Source of the DNA: JBKHXF01 sp046566145
GTDB taxonomy: Bacteria; Actinomycetota; Nitriliruptoria; Nitriliruptorales; Nitriliruptoraceae
Length of the DNA stretch: 64,000 nt
Reading direction: 5' to 3'
NCBI GenBank assembly: GCA_046566145.1
Contig: JBKHXF010000008.1
Location: 1-64,000, forward strand
Positions 1 to 8,204 of this stretch are shown in pieces; within the stretch, counting starts at the first letter, position 1; each line of letters opens with the position of its first letter. The notes under the pieces are model-generated. The model did not search any database. It saw only the letters and a program-made list of their open reading frames with translations, and was not told the DNA's origin. Both the position numbers and the translations under genes were made by a program.

Positions 1-1
1 C

Positions 2-124
2 GGCACCGACAACGCGTTCTGCATCCGGACCGCCCACACGGCGATCCCGGCGCAGCCGGTCTACTACGACAGCGGCGCCGGTGGCATCACCACCACCGCC
101 GGCACCGGCTGCCCGACCAGCTGA
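2..124 (+). CDS. Type IV pilin-like protein, C-terminal fragment
   Basis: An open frame enters from the left edge and stops with TGA at 122-124, giving 40 residues. The fragment is small and polar, rich in Gly, Thr and Ala, with two cysteines (in AFCIR and TGCPTS) that could form the C-terminal disulfide loop common in pilins. The assignment rests mainly on position: a strong terminator and a prepilin peptidase follow at once, and more pilus genes come after. The N-terminal methylation motif is outside the window, so it could be a major or minor pilin or another exported protein. Confidence 0.55.
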   Translation, partial: GTDNAFCIRTAHTAIPAQPVYYDSGAGGITTTAGTGCPTS

Positions 125-138
125 CGACCGTGTCCGAG

Positions 139-173
139 CGTTCGGGCGGCCCGCTTCGCGGGCCGCCCGAACG
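139..173 (+). terminator. Strong hairpin after the pilin gene
   Basis: A perfect 15-bp inverted repeat (139-153 with 159-173) has a 5-nt loop, CTTCG. It lies 15 bases after the pilin stop codon. There is no T-run, as is usual for terminators in very GC-rich actinobacteria. It would separate a highly expressed pilin transcript from the prepilin peptidase gene. Confidence 0.75.
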
Positions 174-227
174 GCGTTGAGGGACGTGCACCACGCTCCT
201 CACCCCTGTCGAGCCGTGGAGGTGCAC

Positions 228-1034
228 GTGGAACGCGGGTTGGCCGCCGGCCTGGCGTTGATCCTCGGGCTGCTGTTCGGTTCGTTCGCGAACGTGCCGA
301 TCCACCGCTGGCCCCGCGGCACCACGGTGATGACGCCGCGGGAGTCGCGGTGCGGTGCCTGCGACACGCCGATCGCGCCGTACGACAACGTTCCGGTCGT
401 CTCGTGGCTGGTGCTGCGGGGCCGGTGTCGGCACTGCCGGGCGAACATCAGCGTGCGGTACCCCGCGATCGAGGCGCTCACCGGGGTCCTGTTCCTGGCG
501 GTCGCGCTGGTGCACGGGGCCACGTGGCTCCTGCCGGCCCTGCTCGCGTTCACGTGGGTGCTGGTCGTGGCGTCCGCGATCGACGTCGAGCACCGCATCA
601 TCCCGAACCGGCTCACGTACCCCGCGCCGGCGGTCCTGCTCGTCCTGCTCGCCGGTGCGACCGCCCTGGGCGGCGGGGAGTGGACCGACCTGCGGCGAGC
701 CGGCATCGCCGCCGTGGCGGTCCCCGGCTCGATGCTGCTCGTGTCCGAGCTGTACCGCCTGGTGCGAGGCCGCATCGGGATCGGGATGGGGGACGTCAAG
801 CTCGCGGTCAGCATCGGGCTCGTGGTCGGGTACCTCGGCGGCTGGGAGCTCGTGATCTTCGCCTACGGCTCGGTCATCGGTGCGGTCGTGGTCGCCGGCG
901 TGCTGCTGGTCGCCGGGCGCGCCGGACTCGCCAGTCGGATCCCGTTCGGCCCCTACCTGACCATCGGTGCCCTCCTGGCCGTGTTGGCGGGGGAGAGGCT
1001 GACACCCGTGCTCGAGCGTCTCCTGGGCCTCTGA
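228..1034 (+). CDS. pilD: Prepilin peptidase / N-methyltransferase
   Basis: Membrane aspartic protease (A24 family) that cleaves the short leader of prepilins and methylates the new N-terminus. From GTG 228 it has 268 residues. An N-terminal hydrophobic segment is followed by a cytoplasmic zinc-binding loop with two CxxC pairs (Cys42/45 and Cys67/70). The two catalytic aspartates are visible as Asp119 in SAIDVEHRIIPN and Asp189 in the GMGDVK motif. Six to eight membrane segments are expected. GTG 228 was chosen because GGAGG (218-222) sits five bases upstream; the open frame extends further 5' but that part crosses the terminator. Its substrates are probably the pilin upstream and the prepilins at 4780-8086. 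Confidence 0.95.
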   Translation: MERGLAAGLALILGLLFGSFANVPIHRWPRGTTVMTPRESRCGACDTPIAPYDNVPVVSWLVLRGRCRHCRANISVRYPAIEALTGVLFLAVALVHGATWLLPALLAFTWVLVVASAIDVEHRIIPNRLTYPAPAVLLVLLAGATALGGGEWTDLRRAGIAAVAVPGSMLLVSELYRLVRGRIGIGMGDVKLAVSIGLVVGYLGGWELVIFAYGSVIGAVVVAGVLLVAGRAGLASRIPFGPYLTIGALLAVLAGERLTPVLERLLGL

Positions 1035-1125
1035 GGCGGCCCTGGACCGCCTTGATCGGACGGTCCTCGCGGGAGCGTCCGGCAGGTCACGGGTCGTCCT
1101 GCGACGTCCGCGGTTGGTGCGCGCA

Positions 1126-1149
1126 CCGGATGCGTCCTGCGCGCATCGG
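1126..1149 (+). terminator. Possible hairpin after prepilin peptidase gene
   Basis: An imperfect stem (CCGGATGCG with CGCATCGG, one bulged G) has a 7-nt loop and lies about 90 bases after the pilD stop. It is directly followed by the 11-bp palindrome GGTGAATCACC at 1150-1160. It could be a weak terminator or part of the control region of the next operon. Confidence 0.3.
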
Positions 1150-1206
1150 GGTGAATCACCGTGGTGTCGTTCTACAGGTGTGGAGGGTGTGGCCCGAGCG
1201 TTGTTC

Positions 1207-1235
1207 TTGACGCTGGCTGTGGCACGTGTTATCCC
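1207..1235 (+). promoter_or_regulatory. Candidate promoter for the BldC-like/pilMNO operon
   Basis: TTGACG (1207-1212) and TATCCC (1230-1235) are separated by 17 bases, a reasonable sigma-70-type pair. The region 1035-1322 otherwise holds only the hairpin and palindrome noted at 1126-1160. An upstream extension of the downstream frame (from GTG 1161) is Cys-rich but crosses this promoter and lacks a good ribosome site. Confidence 0.35.
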
Positions 1236-1322
1236 TGTGGCGCCCGGTGGCTCGTGAGCCCCGCGCAGGAGAGCGTGTCGGGACCCGCAGCGGGAAGCGC
1301 AGCACGAGCGAACGAGGACACG

Positions 1323-1535
1323 ATGGCAGGCGAGGGATCGGCGGGGACAGGGCCCCTCCTGACGGTCGCGGAGGTCGCGGAGCTGCTCCGCGTCTCCAAC
1401 ATGACCGTCTACCGGCTCATCAAGGGACGCGAACTCGCCGCGATCCGCGTCGGGAAGAACTACCGCATCCGTCAGCAGGACCTCGACCGGTACCTCCAGG
1501 CCGGTAGCGTCCGCGCTGACGAGATCAACGGTTAG
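1323..1535 (+). CDS. BldC/excisionase-type helix-turn-helix protein
   Basis: A 70-residue DNA-binding protein of the MerR-like excisionase family. After a short Gly/Ala-rich N-terminus, residues 15-60 carry LLTVAEVAELLRVSNMTVYR and then an IRVGKNYRI wing, the same architecture as Streptomyces BldC, which polymerises on direct repeats in promoters. ATG 1323 was chosen for GAGGA a few bases upstream. Its stop lies eight bases before pilM, so the two are probably co-transcribed, and it may regulate pilus genes. That role is inference; in actinobacteria such small proteins have many functions. Confidence 0.8.
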   Translation: MAGEGSAGTGPLLTVAEVAELLRVSNMTVYRLIKGRELAAIRVGKNYRIRQQDLDRYLQAGSVRADEING

Positions 1536-1543
1536 GGGCGGGC

Positions 1544-2593
1544 GTGGCGCGCAACAACGCCGTGGGGCTCGACATCGGCACCCGGACGGTCAACGTCGCC
1601 CAGGTGTCCACCAGGGGTGGACGGCCGTCGGTGACCGACTTCGGCCGCTTCGAGCTCCCACCCGAAGCCGTGCGTGAGGGCGAGGTGCTCGACCCGAAGG
1701 CCGTCGGCGACGCCATCAGGCAGCTCTACGCCGCGACGTCCATCAAGGACAAGAACGTCCTTGTGGGCGTCGCCAACCAGCGCGTGGTGGTGCGGCAGGT
1801 GGACCTGCCGTACCTCCCGGAGTCCGAGCTGCGGACCTCGCTCCGCTTCCAGGTCCAGGAGTTCATCCCGATCCCGGTGGAGGACGCGGAGCTCGACTTC
1901 CACGTGCTCGAGGAGTTCGAGGGCGACTCCGGGACGCGGATGCAGCGCCTCCTCCTCGTCGCCGCGCACAAGGACATGGTGCAGACGCACCTCGAGGCCG
2001 TCGCGGCCGCGGGTCTTCGCCCGGTCGGTGTCGACCTGAACCCCTTCGCCCTGCTGCGCGCGCTCGTCGGGGACTCCCCGATGGGGTCGGGCAGCGAGGT
2101 CCTCATCGACGTGGGTGCCGGCGTCACGAACATCGTCGTGCACGACAACGGCGTGCCCCGGTTCGTCCGCATCCTGGTGCTCGGCGGCGAGGACATCACC
2201 GGCGCGCTGGTCCGCGACCTGAACCTCTCACGCGAGGCGGCCGAGGCCGCCAAGCAGTCGACCTCGCTCGGCGGTGGCGCCGGGGACCCCAACGTGTCGC
2301 GGGTCATCGAGGAGCGTGCCGGACAGTTCATCGACGAGATCCGCAGCTCGCTGGACTACTACCAGGCGCAGACCGGTAGCAACCGGCTGTCCCGGCTGGT
2401 CCTCACCGGCGGTGGCGCGCTGCTCGGCGGCCTGACCGAGCGTCTGGCGCAGGCCGTCCGGCTCCCGGTCGAGCTCGGTCGTCCCTTCGACCTGACGCCG
2501 GCGAGCGGGACCAAGTTGACCGACGACCAGCTCGCCGCGGTCGGGCCCCTGCTCACCACGGCCATCGGCCTCGCGACGGGGGGTGCCCAGTGA
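1544..2593 (+). CDS. pilM: Type IV pilus assembly ATPase-like protein PilM
   Basis: Cytoplasmic actin/FtsA-fold protein of 349 residues, normal for PilM. The nucleotide-binding signatures are visible: GLDIGTRTVNVAQV near the N-terminus (phosphate 1), LIDVGAGVTNIVV near residue 188 (phosphate 2) and LTGGGALLGG near residue 288 (adenosine). PilM binds the N-terminal tail of PilN and links the cytoplasmic motor to the inner-membrane alignment complex. It is followed by pilN with a 4-base GTGA overlap, so translation is probably coupled. Confidence 0.93.
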   Translation: MARNNAVGLDIGTRTVNVAQVSTRGGRPSVTDFGRFELPPEAVREGEVLDPKAVGDAIRQLYAATSIKDKNVLVGVANQRVVVRQVDLPYLPESELRTSLRFQVQEFIPIPVEDAELDFHVLEEFEGDSGTRMQRLLLVAAHKDMVQTHLEAVAAAGLRPVGVDLNPFALLRALVGDSPMGSGSEVLIDVGAGVTNIVVHDNGVPRFVRILVLGGEDITGALVRDLNLSREAAEAAKQSTSLGGGAGDPNVSRVIEERAGQFIDEIRSSLDYYQAQTGSNRLSRLVLTGGGALLGGLTERLAQAVRLPVELGRPFDLTPASGTKLTDDQLAAVGPLLTTAIGLATGGAQ

Positions 2594-3234
2594 GCCACGT
2601 CCGGGTCAACCTGCTCCCGCGGGAGATCGGCGAGAAGAACGCTGCCGCACGGCAGCGCGTCGTGGCCGCCGCCGGCGGGGCAGGCTTCGTGGTGCTCCTC
2701 GGAGCGATCTACGTGCTCCAGGGTGGCGCGCTCGACGACGCGCAGGAACAGCTCGCGCTCGAGCAGGCGGAGCTCGCCGCCCTCCAGGCCGACCTCGCTG
2801 CCCTCGGCGAGTACGCCGAGCTCCAGCAGCGTCGCAGCGCCGCGGCGGCGCTGCTCGGGACCGCGCTGGCGGGCGAGACGTCCTACGCGGGGGTCCTCCA
2901 GGACATCGCGGCCGTCTTCCCCGACGACGCGGAGCTGAGCAGCCTGACGATCTCGACCGTCCGCGTGGAGGAGGGGGAGTCCGCGTCGACGCTCGGGGAC
3001 ACGCGGCTCGCCTACGGCGAGGTGTCCGCCGTCGGCCGGACGTTGGCCTCCTTCGCCCCGGGCATCGAGCGGCTTCTGCTCGACTTCGACAAGGTGGCGA
3101 GCTTCACCGACGTGTTCCTGACCAACTCTGCGGTCGACCAGGACGGGGCCGTGTCCTTCACCGTCGAGGTCGATCTCGGCGCCGAGGTCCGGACCGGGCG
3201 CTACCTCGACGGACTCCCGGAGGAGCTGCGATGA
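2590..3234 (+). CDS. pilN: Type IV pilus inner-membrane protein PilN
   Basis: A 214-residue bitopic membrane protein. The short cytoplasmic tail contains VNLLP at residues 6-10, the conserved PilM-binding motif of PilN. One membrane helix follows at roughly residues 24-44, then a long Ala/Glu/Gln coiled coil and a small ferredoxin-like domain that pairs with PilO. The start GTG overlaps the pilM stop and the end overlaps the pilO ATG, so pilM-N-O form one translationally coupled unit. Confidence 0.9.
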   Translation: MSHVRVNLLPREIGEKNAAARQRVVAAAGGAGFVVLLGAIYVLQGGALDDAQEQLALEQAELAALQADLAALGEYAELQQRRSAAAALLGTALAGETSYAGVLQDIAAVFPDDAELSSLTISTVRVEEGESASTLGDTRLAYGEVSAVGRTLASFAPGIERLLLDFDKVASFTDVFLTNSAVDQDGAVSFTVEVDLGAEVRTGRYLDGLPEELR

Positions 3235-3908
3235 ACCGGACTGCGATCGCCCTCGGGGTCCTCGCCGCCCTGCTCCTCACCGTGCTGTGGTGGGTCCTGC
3301 TCATGTCCCCACGGCGCGACGAGATCGCCGCCGTCGAGCAGCAGGTGCTCGACCTCCAGGCGCAGCAGACGACGGTCCAGCAGCAGATCGTCGCCCTCCA
3401 GGAGGTGCGCGCGACCGCCCCGGAGATCGAAGCCGACCTCGTCGCCGTCGAGACCGTGCTCCCCAGCTCCGCCGCGCTGCCCAGCGCCATCCGACAGCTG
3501 GCCCAGGCCGCCGACGACTCCGGTGTGACGCTCACCGCGGTGGTGCCCGGCCGACCGGTCGCCGCCGCCACGGCCGACCCGGCGAGCGGGCTCGCCGAGA
3601 TCACCATCGCCGTCACACTGGAAGGCAGCTACTACCAGCTCGTGGACTTCCTGCGTCGCGTCGAGGATCCCACCATCACCCCCCGGGCGATCCTCTGGGA
3701 CAACATGGGCGTGACCATCCCGCCGGACCCGGGCTACCCGACCCTCGCCGTGACCCTCACCGGCCGGGCGTTCGCGGTGCTGCCGCCGCTGCCCGGGGCT
3801 CCGGCTCCCGAGACCGCCGCGCCCCCGGCCGACGGCGCGCCCGCCGACGGCAGCACCGACGCGCCCGTCGAGGGCGCGACCGAGACGACCCCGGAGCCGG
3901 TCCCATGA
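3231..3908 (+). CDS. pilO: Type IV pilus inner-membrane protein PilO
   Basis: A 225-residue protein with an N-terminal membrane helix (about residues 4-23), a coiled coil rich in Val, Gln and Glu (residues 27-60), and a PilO-type ferredoxin-like fold in which the GSYYQLVDFLRRVED segment is typical. It should heterodimerise with PilN. The C-terminal 40 residues are a Pro/Ala/Asp/Thr-rich tail, probably disordered. ATG 3231 overlaps the pilN stop by four bases, and the gene overlaps the next one in the same way. Confidence 0.9.
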   Translation: MNRTAIALGVLAALLLTVLWWVLLMSPRRDEIAAVEQQVLDLQAQQTTVQQQIVALQEVRATAPEIEADLVAVETVLPSSAALPSAIRQLAQAADDSGVTLTAVVPGRPVAAATADPASGLAEITIAVTLEGSYYQLVDFLRRVEDPTITPRAILWDNMGVTIPPDPGYPTLAVTLTGRAFAVLPPLPGAPAPETAAPPADGAPADGSTDAPVEGATETTPEPVP

Positions 3909-4648
3909 GTGAGGTCACGACGACCACCGTCACGACGGAGCGTCGCAACCCGGCGCTGGTCCCGCTCCTGCTCGTCCTCGCCGTCCTCGTCGTCGGCGCG
4001 CTCGTCTGGTTCGTCGTCCTGCCGCTCTTCGGCGGCGACGAGGTCGCCGATACGGGCATCGCCCAGCCCGGGGGCGAGCAGCCGCTCGACCCCGGCGCGA
4101 CCGCGGCACCCACGGAGCAGCCGGGGGACACCACGACGGAGGCCCCCTCCGACCCGCTGGTGCGGACGTTCGACGTCTTCCTGGTGCGTGACCCCTTCGC
4201 ACCGATCCTCGCGACCAGCATCGGCGCCGGGACCGACGGTGGCACCACGGACGGCGGGACCACGGACGGCGGGACCACGGACGGCGGGACCACGGACGGC
4301 GGGACCACCGACGGTGGCACCACGGACGGCGGGACCACCGACGGTGGCACCACGGACGGCGGGACCACCGACGGTGGCACCACGGACGGCGGGACCACCG
4401 ACGGTGGCACCACGGACGGCGGGACCACCGGGGGCGGGGCCGTCGAGGTGGAGCTCCTGCTCATCGAGGACGGTCCCGATGGTCAGACCGCCACGATCCG
4501 TGTCAACGGCGTCGTCTACGACGGGCTGCGCGAGGGCGACACGTTCGCCGACAGCTTCCGGCTGCTGGACATCACCGACCCGTGCGTCGTGTTCCTCTTC
4601 GGCGACAGCCGCGGCACGGCGTGCCAGGGCGACGTCGTCCTGAAGTGA
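3905..4648 (+). CDS. PilP-like membrane protein with TDGGT repeats
   Basis: A 247-residue bitopic protein at the pilP position of the pilMNOP order. A short cytoplasmic tail rich in Thr leads to a membrane helix (about residues 18-40). A Pro/Thr-rich linker and a VFLVRDPFAPI segment, reminiscent of PilP lipoproteins (which carry a RDPF motif), come next. Thirteen exact TDGGT repeats follow (residues 110-174), then a compact C-terminal domain containing the pair Cys-Val-Val..Cys that could form a disulfide. There is no lipobox and no PilQ secretin nearby, fitting a cell without a classical outer membrane. The PilP identity is an inference from order and the RDPF motif. Confidence 0.65.
   Translation: MSEVTTTTVTTERRNPALVPLLLVLAVLVVGALVWFVVLPLFGGDEVADTGIAQPGGEQPLDPGATAAPTEQPGDTTTEAPSDPLVRTFDVFLVRDPFAPILATSIGAGTDGGTTDGGTTDGGTTDGGTTDGGTTDGGTTDGGTTDGGTTDGGTTDGGTTDGGTTDGGTTDGGTTGGGAVEVELLLIEDGPDGQTATIRVNGVVYDGLREGDTFADSFRLLDITDPCVVFLFGDSRGTACQGDVVLK
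4232..4426 (+). repeat. Thirteen 15-bp tandem repeats encoding TDGGT
   Basis: 195 bp made of exactly 13 in-frame 15-mers. Two synonymous versions occur: A = ACGGACGGCGGGACC and B = ACCGACGGTGGCACC. Their order is B, then AAAA, then BA four times, so the array combines a 15-bp period (4247-4306) and a 30-bp period (4307-4426). Each unit adds five residues, so copy-number change keeps the frame. It encodes a flexible, acidic extracytoplasmic linker. Confidence 0.97.
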
Positions 4649-4779
4649 GCCGTGGAGGGGCCTTCCGGCCGTCGCGGGCGCGCACGAGCCGCGCGGACGG
4701 GACTCAAGCACCGCGCACCACGGACCGATACACCTCGTGCGACGGTCCGTGCTCCGGACCGCGGCGACGAGGACGGCGA

Positions 4780-6018
4780 GTGCGACGGATCCGGTGGCGT
4801 GACGACGAGGGGGTGACCCTCGTCGAGCTCATGGTCGCCCTGCTCATCCTCGGTCTGCTGTTGTCCGCCCTCGCGAGCGCGCTGGTCGCCAGCCTGGCGG
4901 GTGCGAACCGGCAGCAGATCCGGGTCCAGGCGACGACGGTGGGCAGCCAGGTCATCGAGGAGGCTCAGGGCCAGCTCTTCCGCAACGTCGCCCTGTGTCA
5001 GTCCGAGGCCGTGGCCACCTTCGGTTCGCCGCTCACCTTCGAGGGCAACCCGCTGGTGCTGCTCCCGGACGCGGACGCCCAGTGCTCGAACGCCCAGCGC
5101 CTGCGGCCCACACGCACGGTCACGCTCGAGGACGTGACCTACCAGGTCCGGCTCGCGATCACGTGGATCGACGACCCGGCTGACGGCCTCGGCGCCGCCG
5201 ACGCGACGGGAACCGATGACTACAAGCGCATCGTCACCGACCTCACCTGGACCGAGCGCGGCCAGACGCGCACCTTCCGGGCAGAGGGCCGTGTCGCCCC
5301 CGAAGCCTTCGAGCAGCCCCTTCGCGCGCGCATCAACCCGCGAGAGGTGCCGTTGCGCGACTCCTCCGAGAACCCGCCCCCTCCGGGGCCGTCGGTGGTC
5401 GGACGCAACCGCGTTCCCTTCACCATCACCGCGGTCCACACGTTGAAGCAGAACTCCATGAGCGTCCGCTTCGCCCAGCGCAACACGGCGGACCGGGTGA
5501 TCGCGATGACGTCCGGCGACGGTGGCTTCACGTGGACCTTCACGGTCCCGTCCAACGACGGGCTCTTCCCCAATGGAGAGACCCTGTTCACGTTCACCGC
5601 GACGGATCCCGCCGGCACCGTGACGACCCTCATCGACCGCGCGCTGTTCCTGCACGACCTCGCCTACCGGGCGGTGCCCACGAGCCAGCCGGCGATGACA
5701 CCGACCACGATCGAGGTCCTGCCCTCCGGCACCGTCTGCCCGGTCACCGTGAACGCCTACATGCAGGGCGTGCTGCTCAGCGATGCCGTCGACGTCGCCG
5801 TCAGCGATGGCCTCGCGACGCCGGTTCGCCTCACGGGCTTCGCCCAGACCGAGTTCGGTGCGAACTTCACCCGCTCACTCCAGCTCTCGGGGTTGACGCC
5901 CGGCGAGTCGGTCGACTTCACGTTCAGCTCCACCCGCGTCAACCTGCCGCCCGCCACGCCCGTGTCCCAGACGATCTCGGATGTGCCCGTGGTGGGGGTG
6001 GCCGCATGCTCGAGCTGA
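4780..6018 (+). CDS. Prepilin-like protein with Ig-like C-terminal region
   Basis: A 412-residue minor pilin or pseudopilin. The leader ends in DDEG and is followed by VTLVELMVALLILGLLLS, the class III (prepilin) cleavage motif with the key Glu at +5; cleavage would be after Gly11. The rest is extracellular, with a middle region (about residues 205-300) rich in beta-strand-forming sequence that looks like Ig-like folds, and a C-terminal ACSS. GTG 4780 was chosen because GAGGA lies seven bases before it and it leaves a short charged leader. The 130 bp before it show no clear promoter. It is much longer than ordinary minor pilins, so it may be a tip adhesin. Confidence 0.85.
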   Translation: MRRIRWRDDEGVTLVELMVALLILGLLLSALASALVASLAGANRQQIRVQATTVGSQVIEEAQGQLFRNVALCQSEAVATFGSPLTFEGNPLVLLPDADAQCSNAQRLRPTRTVTLEDVTYQVRLAITWIDDPADGLGAADATGTDDYKRIVTDLTWTERGQTRTFRAEGRVAPEAFEQPLRARINPREVPLRDSSENPPPPGPSVVGRNRVPFTITAVHTLKQNSMSVRFAQRNTADRVIAMTSGDGGFTWTFTVPSNDGLFPNGETLFTFTATDPAGTVTTLIDRALFLHDLAYRAVPTSQPAMTPTTIEVLPSGTVCPVTVNAYMQGVLLSDAVDVAVSDGLATPVRLTGFAQTEFGANFTRSLQLSGLTPGESVDFTFSSTRVNLPPATPVSQTISDVPVVGVAACSS

Positions 6019-6590
6019 TGCGGCGCCTGCGCGACGACGAGGGCATCACCCTCATCGAACTGCTCGTCACCCTGGTCATCCTCGGCGTGGTGTCCGGCAT
6101 CACCACCGCCGCCCTCATCCGTGGGTTCCAGACGACCACGACGGTGCAGAACCGGATCGACACCACGGTCTCGCTGCAGGAGGCCCAGACGGCGATCACG
6201 CGACAGCTGCGCTCCGCCTGCCCGGTGACGGCGATCGGGCCCTACTCGATCGAGGTCAAGGTCAACCGCGGCGGCCAGGTCGAGCGGCACCGGTTCAGCA
6301 TCGCGACCGCCTCCACGGACCTGCGCGAGAACGTCGCGGTCTGGGACCCGGCGACGAGCACCTGGACCATCCGCCGCGACCGCGTCCTCGCCAGCGGCAT
6401 CCGCAACGGTGTCGACGGCCAGCCGGCCTTCTCCGCCCTCACCCGCTCGGGTGGGGCGGCAGCGAGTCCCAGCGCAACGAAGGCGTTCCGGGTCGACCTG
6501 CGTCGCCGGGTCGGGACCGACACCGTCCAGCTGGCGACGACCATCTCCCTCCGGAACGGGGACCTCCCATGCCCGAACACCACTCCGTGA
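6006..6590 (+). CDS. Prepilin-like protein (minor pilin)
   Basis: A 194-residue protein with leader MLELMRRLRDDEG and the prepilin motif ITLIELLVTLVILG, Glu at +5 after the cleavage site. The body is a small alpha/beta pseudopilin-like domain with single cysteines near the start of the globular part and at the C-terminus (LPCPNTTP). The ATG at 6006 has GGGGGTGG upstream; a second in-frame ATG at 6018 overlaps the stop of the preceding gene (TGATG) and would give the shorter leader MRRLRDDEG. The gene overlaps its neighbours on both sides, so the three prepilin-like genes are one operon. Confidence 0.85.
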   Translation: MLELMRRLRDDEGITLIELLVTLVILGVVSGITTAALIRGFQTTTTVQNRIDTTVSLQEAQTAITRQLRSACPVTAIGPYSIEVKVNRGGQVERHRFSIATASTDLRENVAVWDPATSTWTIRRDRVLASGIRNGVDGQPAFSALTRSGGAAASPSATKAFRVDLRRRVGTDTVQLATTISLRNGDLPCPNTTP

Positions 6591-8086
6591 TGTCGCGGCT
6601 CCGCGGTGAGTGCGGCTCGCTGCCACTGACGCTGCTCGCCGCCATCATCGTCGCGTCCCTGGCGTCGGTCCTCGTGGCCCGCACGGTGGCGGGGCAGCGT
6701 TCGTCGTCGACCGACCGGATCTTCACCCGAGAGCTCCACGTCGCCGACGCGGGTGTCCAGCGGGGCCTGTTCCTCGTGTCGGCGCAGACCGGGACGACGA
6801 CGGCCATCGCGCCGGGCTCGTCGACGAGCTTCAGCGAGACCATCGACGGTCTCCGCTTCGACGTCACCGTCCGACGCGAGAGCCAGCGTCGGTGGACCGT
6901 CACCTCCCGCTCCCTGCCGGCGTCGGGGACCGGGCCCGACCGCACGGTCGTCGCCCAGGTCGAGGAGCGTCCGTTCTTCTTCCCCGGCGCGTTCGGTGAC
7001 ACGATCATCGCGCTCAACGGCACGTCGACCAGCGTGGACTCCTACAACTCGAAGAACCCGAGCCAGAGCCCGGTCGCGGCATGCACGCTGTCGGCCGACA
7101 AGTGCGGGTGGGGGACGAGCACCACCTTCGGGACCAACAACGGGAGCCTGGGCACGAACGGGTCGTTCGACTTCACCGGCAACACCACCGTCCGTCCCGG
7201 CGGGGCGTTCCTGTACGACTGGCTCAACAACCCGCCGACCTCGGGCGTCACCACGTCGAACCCGTTCGGCAACCGCTGCGACGGGAACATCTGCACGACC
7301 AACTTCGTGTCCACCGTGGACCAGCCATTGAAGTACGACACGCCGCAGCGGATGGGCTTCATCGACGCCAAGTTCGCCTCCGGCGGCGCCTGCGCGGACA
7401 CGAACCCGGCGACGAACCCGCGCTACAACATCCCGGTGAACCAGGTCGGCGGCGTCTACGTGTTCGGGGCCAGGGTCGGGGAGACCACCCGGCTCGACGG
7501 CGTCGGCGGTGGCGGCAACGCCACGGCCACGGTCCCGTCGTACGCGACCTCCCGCGGCCTCGCGCCGGGCATCTCGGACGCCACCGACCCCAACTTCACG
7601 AACTTCTACTGTGCGCTCAGCCTCGACATCCCGGACAACCTCCGCCTGGCGAGCAGCGTCACCTCCGCCAACCCGGTCGTCATCTTCGTGAAGAACAGCG
7701 TCAGCGGCGGGAACCAGGTGACCGTCCACTGCCGCAACCCCGCGGGCGACGAGTGCAACGGCTTCTCCGGCAACACCAACATCCAGTCGAGCTTCCCACG
7801 GCCCATCGCGGACTGGCTGCAGATGTACGTCGCCGGCGTCCCGGCCGGCTCGTCGGGCTCGGCGTCGAACGTGTCCTTCCGCGCCGGTGCGAAGGTCGCC
7901 GGGATCTTCTACGCGCCGCGCTCGTCCTGTGGGACGCCCGGCTCCGGTGGCGTGAACGTCTACGGCATCATGATCTGCCGCTCGATGGACAACGTCGGCA
8001 ACTGGAAGTTCCACTTCGACGACGCGCTCGGCGACCGCGGCAGTGGTGAGTTCCTGATCGCCGACTGGGTCGAGGCGGACGACTGA
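6569..8086 (+). CDS. Large PilX-like pilus protein, unusual prepilin motif
   Basis: A 505-residue protein with one N-terminal hydrophobic helix and a long extracellular part. The region before the helix, RLRGECGSLPLTLLAAIIV, looks like a prepilin junction after Gly but has no Glu at +5, a pattern seen in PilX/GspK-type pseudopilins. The extracellular part is rich in Asn, Gly, Ser and Thr and has paired cysteines (for example CDGNICTTN, CRNPAGDECNG). Starts are possible at ATG 6569 or at ATG 6590, which overlaps the previous stop. As the last gene of the set, ending before a terminator, it could be a tip component or an adhesin. Confidence 0.75.
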   Translation: MPEHHSVMSRLRGECGSLPLTLLAAIIVASLASVLVARTVAGQRSSSTDRIFTRELHVADAGVQRGLFLVSAQTGTTTAIAPGSSTSFSETIDGLRFDVTVRRESQRRWTVTSRSLPASGTGPDRTVVAQVEERPFFFPGAFGDTIIALNGTSTSVDSYNSKNPSQSPVAACTLSADKCGWGTSTTFGTNNGSLGTNGSFDFTGNTTVRPGGAFLYDWLNNPPTSGVTTSNPFGNRCDGNICTTNFVSTVDQPLKYDTPQRMGFIDAKFASGGACADTNPATNPRYNIPVNQVGGVYVFGARVGETTRLDGVGGGGNATATVPSYATSRGLAPGISDATDPNFTNFYCALSLDIPDNLRLASSVTSANPVVIFVKNSVSGGNQVTVHCRNPAGDECNGFSGNTNIQSSFPRPIADWLQMYVAGVPAGSSGSASNVSFRAGAKVAGIFYAPRSSCGTPGSGGVNVYGIMICRSMDNVGNWKFHFDDALGDRGSGEFLIADWVEADD

Positions 8087-8093
8087 TCCGGGT

Positions 8094-8120
8094 CCGGTCC
8101 GGGGCCGAGCCCCGGACCGG
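8094..8120 (+). terminator. Hairpin terminator ending the pilus operon
   Basis: A perfect 12-bp stem (CCGGTCCGGGGC with GCCCCGGACCGG) closes a 3-nt loop only eight bases after the stop of the last pilus gene. There is no T-run. It separates the pilus operon from aroC. Confidence 0.75.
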
Positions 8121-8126
8121 CACGGC

Positions 8127-8132
8127 TACCCT
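8127..8132 (+). promoter_or_regulatory. Candidate -10 box for aroC
   Basis: TACCCT lies just after the terminator and 72 bases before the aroC start. It fits the TANNNT pattern at many other operon starts here. No convincing -35 box is visible. Confidence 0.4.
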
Positions 8133-8204
8133 GCCGTCCCCCGTGCGCGACATGCGCGCGGGGGACGTCCGTTCGACCCCCGTTCGACCCGCTCGGAGCC
8201 GCGT

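Noticed and set aside
1161..1322. Cys-rich N-terminal extension of the BldC-like protein from GTG 1161
   Set aside because: It has CxxC-like pairs suggesting a zinc ribbon, but no ribosome site, a promoter-like pair inside it, and no match to the family length of about 70 residues.
4232..4426. CRISPR-like array
   Set aside because: The repeats are 15-bp units without spacers and encode TDGGT in frame within a pilus protein.
4582..4779. N-terminal extension of the first prepilin-like protein
   Set aside because: It overlaps the end of the preceding gene and would give a leader far longer than the short charged leader that prepilin peptidase handles.
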